A stretch of DNA of 64,000 nucleotides, taken from contig NZ_KQ948147.1 of NCBI RefSeq assembly GCF_001513955.1, positions 320,532 to 384,531 on the forward strand, in the 5' to 3' direction. Positions within the stretch are counted from its first letter, which is position 1. The number at the start of each line of letters is the position of its first letter. The DNA is from Streptomyces pseudovenezuelae. GTDB lineage: Bacteria > Actinomycetota > Actinomycetes > Streptomycetales > Streptomycetaceae. Below the pieces are notes generated by a model. It had not been told where the DNA came from. It saw only the letters and a list, made by a program, of their open reading frames with translations, and made no database searches. Shown one piece after another: positions 60,806-64,000 of this stretch. The position numbers and the translations under genes are program-made.

Positions 60806-62098
60806 TCAGCGGGCCCCGGACGCCGAGCCGATCTCCACCACCCGGGCCCAGGCGGGCGGTGAGTCCGGCACGTACTCGGGATTCCTTTCGCGTCGCGCCT
60901 GGCTCCTCTCGGGACGGGGGAACAGACCGACGACCGTACGGCAGGAGGGCCGCGCGCTCGGCCAGGGGGTCTGCCCGTCGGTCAGGGCCACGACGACGTC
61001 CGGACGGGGTCGCGAGCGCAGCGCCCTCGCGAAGCCCGTGCGCAGGTCGGTGCCCCCGCCGCCGACCAGGGCGATGCCCTCGGCCCGGCACAGTGGACGC
61101 ACGACCCCGGCCGCCGCGTCGCACGAGAGGACGTGGACCAGGTCGCGGCGGCCGCCCACGGCACGGCAGATCGCGGCCACCTCCAGCAGGGCGCTGCCCA
61201 GTTCGTCGTCGCTGACCGAGCCGGAGGTGTCGATGATCACGCAGACCCGGGGCGGCCGGCGCCGCAGGCTCGGCAGCACCGCGCCGGGCACCCCCGCCGA
61301 GCGCCGGGACGGACGGCCGTAGCTGTAGTCGTCGCCCGCGCCCGAACCGGAGACCGCGGACCGAAGTGCCGCGCCCAGCAGGTCCCGCCACGGCTGCGGC
61401 GGATGGAACGCCTCCTCCGCCCACCGCCGCCAGCCCTGTGGGGTGTCCCCCGGATGCGCCTTGATGCCCTGCGCCACCCGGAAGCGGACCGCGTCCCGCT
61501 CCTGGTCGCTCAGACCGTCCGCCCCGTCGGGACCCAGGTCCCACTCGCGGTCCAGGCCGTCGGCACCGCTGCCGCAGTCCAGCCAGGACAGATCAAGGGT
61601 GAGCGGTCCGAGGCTGATCCCGCTCAGGTACTCCTCCATCAGCTGCCCCACGGGCAGCCGCAACCGCCCGGGCCGGACGGCGTCCTTGGGCGCGACCAGT
61701 CCCTCGCCGTACACGTCGTCGTTGATCTCGCAGTCCGCGGCGATGTTCATCCGCAGCCGGTCTCCGAGACCGGTCAGCCCGCGCTCCCGGGCCACCCGGT
61801 CGCCGCGTCCGTGGTGGTCGCGCAGCAGATGGGACACCTCGTGCACCCACACCCCCGCCAGCTCCTCCACCGGCATCCGGTCCACGAACGCCGGGGAGAC
61901 ATAGCACCGCCAGTGCCGGTCGACGGCCATCGTCGGCACCCGCCTCGACTCGACGGTGTGCAGGGCGAACAGCGCCGTGGCGAGATACGGGCGGACCCGG
62001 GCGGCATGCAGACGGGCGGCGAACAGCTTGTCGCGGTCCAGACGGCCGCCCCCTTCGGACGTGCCGGTGCTCGTCTCCCTGGGGGTGTCCGCGCTCAT
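60806..62098 (-). CDS. Zincin-like/VWA (DUF2201) protein
   Basis: A 430-residue protein. N-terminal half carries VWVHEVSHLL, a HExxH zinc site at residues 86-90, followed by AADCEIND; C-terminal half is a von Willebrand A fold with MIDAS motif DTSGS near 290 and GGGGTDL. It fits the putative-metallopeptidase plus VWA-like DUF2201 family. The start overlaps the MoxR gene stop by four bases, and the two are probably partner and ATPase in a metal-dependent remodelling complex. Confidence 0.9.
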   Translation of the reverse strand: MSADTPRETSTGTSEGGGRLDRDKLFAARLHAARVRPYLATALFALHTVESRRVPTMAVDRHWRCYVSPAFVDRMPVEELAGVWVHEVSHLLRDHHGRGDRVARERGLTGLGDRLRMNIAADCEINDDVYGEGLVAPKDAVRPGRLRLPVGQLMEEYLSGISLGPLTLDLSWLDCGSGADGLDREWDLGPDGADGLSDQERDAVRFRVAQGIKAHPGDTPQGWRRWAEEAFHPPQPWRDLLGAALRSAVSGSGAGDDYSYGRPSRRSAGVPGAVLPSLRRRPPRVCVIIDTSGSVSDDELGSALLEVAAICRAVGGRRDLVHVLSCDAAAGVVRPLCRAEGIALVGGGGTDLRTGFARALRSRPRPDVVVALTDGQTPWPSARPSCRTVVGLFPRPERSQARRERNPEYVPDSPPAWARVVEIGSASGAR

Positions 62099-63315
62099 CG
62101 CCGGCCCTCGGAGGCGACCGCCGCCCGGTCCGCCCGCCGCGACAGCGCCACCGTCCCGGCGAGCCTGTCGATCGTGGCCGGCACGTCCCAGTCCTGCTGC
62201 CGCAGCGAGGCGAGGGTGGTCGCGGGCACGACCACCAGGTCCGGGGCCCCGGTCTCCAGCGCCCGGACCAGCACCGCCCACGCCGAGTCCCAGCGGGCCC
62301 GGTCCGGACGCGCGCGTACGGCCGCCACCACACCGTCGAGCACGGCCTGCCGCAGGTCGCCCCGCTCGGGCAGGACGGCCCCCGCGGGGTCGGCGAGCAC
62401 GTCCTCGGGGTCCGGGAGGTCCATCCGGTCCAGGCTCGCCAGCAGCTCAAGGCCCGGACCGTCGCCGACCGTCCCCCGGACCAGCAGGGAGAGCACGTCC
62501 CGCGCGGAGCCGGCCGCGGTCGCGAAGGCGACCAGGGACAGCGTCATGTCCCAGCTCCGCGGCGACGGCCAGGGTCCGCCCCGCCGGGTCTCGTCGGTGG
62601 GCAGCCGGTGCACGAGCGTGGGCCGCGCGGCGAGCAGTCCGCACACCGCGCGGCGGGCGAACTCCACGGCCTCCGGCAGTCTCCGCGGATCGAGCCGCGG
62701 CAGGGTGGCCCGCGGCCAGGTCCCGCCGAGTCCGCGCACCACCACCTCGTGATCGTGGGTCCACTGGAGATGGACGAACCGGTTGGCCAGCGGCGGGCTC
62801 AGTTCCCAGCCGTCGGCCGCCGAGGCACGGGGGTTCGCGGCGGCCACGATCCGTACGCCGGGCGGCAGTCGCAGCGCGCCGATCCGCCGCTCCAGGACGA
62901 GCCTGAGCAGCGCGGCCTGCACGGCGGGCGGCGCGGTGGACAACTCGTCCAGGAACAGCAGCCCCCGCCCGGCCCGCACCAGCCGTACGGCCCAGTCCGG
63001 CGGGGCCATCGGTACGCCCTGGGTCGCGGGATCGTCCCCGACCACGGGCAGCCCGGAGAAGTCGGACGGCTCGTGCACGCTGGCGATCACCGTGGTCAGC
63101 GGCAGGTCAAGGGCCGTGGCGAGCTGGGTCAGGGCCGCGGTCTTGCCGATGCCCGGCTCCCCCCACAGCAGGACCGGCAGATCGGCGGCCACGGCCAGGG
63201 TGAGGGCCTCCAGCTGGGAGTCGGGGCGAGGTTCGGTGGTGGAGTCGCGCAGGAGGGTCAACAGGTCGGCGGCGATGTCGAGTTGAGAAGCGGGGGCAGG
63301 GGCGGTCATGGGCAT
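62095..63315 (-). CDS. MoxR-type AAA+ ATPase
   Basis: A 406-residue ATPase. Walker A GEPGIGKTA (residues 52-60), Walker B LLFLDELSTA (~118), sensor 1 AAANPRA and LANRFVHLQW arginine-finger region are intact. MoxR ATPases act with VWA proteins to insert metals or remodel complexes. Here it overlaps the zincin/VWA gene by 4 bases. Alternative start ATG 63309. Confidence 0.92.
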   Translation of the reverse strand: MPMTAPAPASQLDIAADLLTLLRDSTTEPRPDSQLEALTLAVAADLPVLLWGEPGIGKTAALTQLATALDLPLTTVIASVHEPSDFSGLPVVGDDPATQGVPMAPPDWAVRLVRAGRGLLFLDELSTAPPAVQAALLRLVLERRIGALRLPPGVRIVAAANPRASAADGWELSPPLANRFVHLQWTHDHEVVVRGLGGTWPRATLPRLDPRRLPEAVEFARRAVCGLLAARPTLVHRLPTDETRRGGPWPSPRSWDMTLSLVAFATAAGSARDVLSLLVRGTVGDGPGLELLASLDRMDLPDPEDVLADPAGAVLPERGDLRQAVLDGVVAAVRARPDRARWDSAWAVLVRALETGAPDLVVVPATTLASLRQQDWDVPATIDRLAGTVALSRRADRAAVASEGRR

Positions 63316-63403
63316 GAGTGATCACCTTTGGGCTGGGAGGGGGCAGGAGGAGGGAGGTTTCCGGTGGCGGACGCAGGCCGGATGACGCGGGCAGGCGGGG
63401 GAC

Positions 63404-64000
63404 TCAGGTCGCGTGCCGCGGATGGGTACGCCGGTTCCGCGCGTCGCGTCCGCTCGGACGCGGGCGGAACCGGGCAGGCCCGGGTCCCGCCAGGCCCGCC
63501 CTGAACAGGCCGTAGGTGATACGCCGCAGCGCGGCCGCCTCCAGCGCCTCCCGGAGGGGGCCGGCGCGCAGCAGCGCCTCGGGCCCGAGCAGTCCTTCCA
63601 CGACGGCCAGCGCGCCGGCGGTGTCGCCGTGCACGAGACGTTCACGGACGCCGTCCAGACAGTGCGGACGACGGTGTGCCTCGTCGATCGCCTGGAGACA
63701 GGGGAGCGGAGTGCCGGTGAGTGCGACCAGCAGTTCCTCGCGCCGGATCTCGTCCGGGTCGTGGTCCAGCGGGGCGAGCACCCCGTCGACCAGACCGATC
63801 CGGTGGCGGGCTCCCCGGCATTCCACGAGACGCGGTGTTCCGGTCCGGTCGGGGGTGCGAGGCGGTCCGCCGGCCGCGCGCTCCGGTGTCAACGCGGCAG
63901 CGACCAGAGGGTGCAGGCGAGCCGCCTCGATCGCACCGGCGCGCAGCAGCTGGACGTCGGGCGGCACCCAGGTCGCCGCGTCGGGCAGGACGGGAAGCAC
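63404..64000 (-). CDS. Unknown partner of MoxR/VWA pair, partial at right edge
   Basis: At least 198 residues; the frame continues or starts at GTG at the very edge, so the true N-terminus is uncertain. It is mainly helical and arginine/alanine-rich with segments such as RHRIGLVDGVLAPLDHDPDE, LPCLQAIDEAHRRPHCLDGV and EALEAAALRRITYGLFRAGL. I do not recognise the family. It lies 88 bp upstream of the MoxR gene in the same direction and is probably the third component of the module. Confidence 0.7.
   Translation of the reverse strand: MLPVLPDAATWVPPDVQLLRAGAIEAARLHPLVAAALTPERAAGGPPRTPDRTGTPRLVECRGARHRIGLVDGVLAPLDHDPDEIRREELLVALTGTPLPCLQAIDEAHRRPHCLDGVRERLVHGDTAGALAVVEGLLGPEALLRAGPLREALEAAALRRITYGLFRAGLAGPGPARFRPRPSGRDARNRRTHPRHAT

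Noticed and set aside
1..64000. CRISPR array, tRNA, IS element or prophage
   Set aside because: No spaced identical repeats, transposase, integrase or tRNA-like cloverleaf was seen; an automated tRNA and IS search would settle this.

Overview
The window looks like a chromosomal segment of a Streptomyces or very close actinomycete. The DNA is very GC-rich with strong third-position GC bias, and it carries a complete conservon (cvnA-B-C-D), a DUF6397 protein, an MHYT-domain protein, a Streptomyces-type sulfur leader peptide and one gene with a rare TTA (bldA-type) codon. I see no rRNA, tRNA, IS element, prophage or CRISPR array. Both ends cut through genes.

Layout. 1-3.4 kb: 5' part of a secreted phytase-like esterase, then a TetR regulator divergent from a patatin/P450 pair with two near-identical dyads between them. 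3.3-7.4 kb: SWIM-protein/SNF2-helicase pair. 7.7-13.2 kb: membrane desaturase, small membrane protein, two hypotheticals, an epoxidase-like FAD monooxygenase, two gene relics and a methyltransferase. 13.4-20.3 kb: MHYT protein, conservon, a PPOX-fold protein, a second CvnB-like LC7 protein and DUF6397. 20.3-25.6 kb: TesB thioesterase, SKI2-like helicase, DUF457 membrane protein, zinc-free ribosomal protein L31, acidic DUF5709 protein. 25.6-26.1 kb: gene-free, with a degenerate 17-19 bp tandem repeat. 26.1-37.2 kb: asymmetric heterodimeric ABC exporter, L,D-transpeptidase-like lipoprotein, secreted PNGase-A-like amidase, dicarboxylate symporter, MarR with divergent ABC exporter, MltG-like lytic transglycosylase.

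37.2-41.2 kb: a sulfonate-type operon (permease, ATPase, binding protein, then a flavin monooxygenase) preceded by a 27-residue leader peptide that appears to be leaderless. 41.3-45.1 kb: YjbQ, TetR, an NmrA-like relic, a streptogrisin-like protease and an MFS transporter. 45.4-47.5 kb: arsenic resistance module arsR-aqpS-arsC with divergent arsI around a perfect dyad. 47.5-54.6 kb: subtilisin with a TTA codon, DUF3152 protein, and a response regulator/histidine kinase/GerMN-type lipoprotein operon. 54.6-57.5 kb: ArsR regulator, LC7 protein, PAS-GAF-SpoIIE phosphatase. 57.6-60.7 kb: AraC regulator divergent from a phytanoyl-CoA-dioxygenase-like enzyme coupled to a small unknown protein, then an amidohydrolase. 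60.8-64 kb: MoxR ATPase, zincin/VWA protein and an unknown partner cut by the window edge.

Most of this is ordinary Streptomyces content. The points most worth checking are the leaderless leader peptide, the TTA codon in the subtilisin gene, the MoxR-zincin/VWA-unknown trio, the ABC exporter with one badly degenerate ATP site, the dioxygenase/small-protein pair, the second CvnB beside the conservon, and the paired relics near 12.3-12.6 kb.
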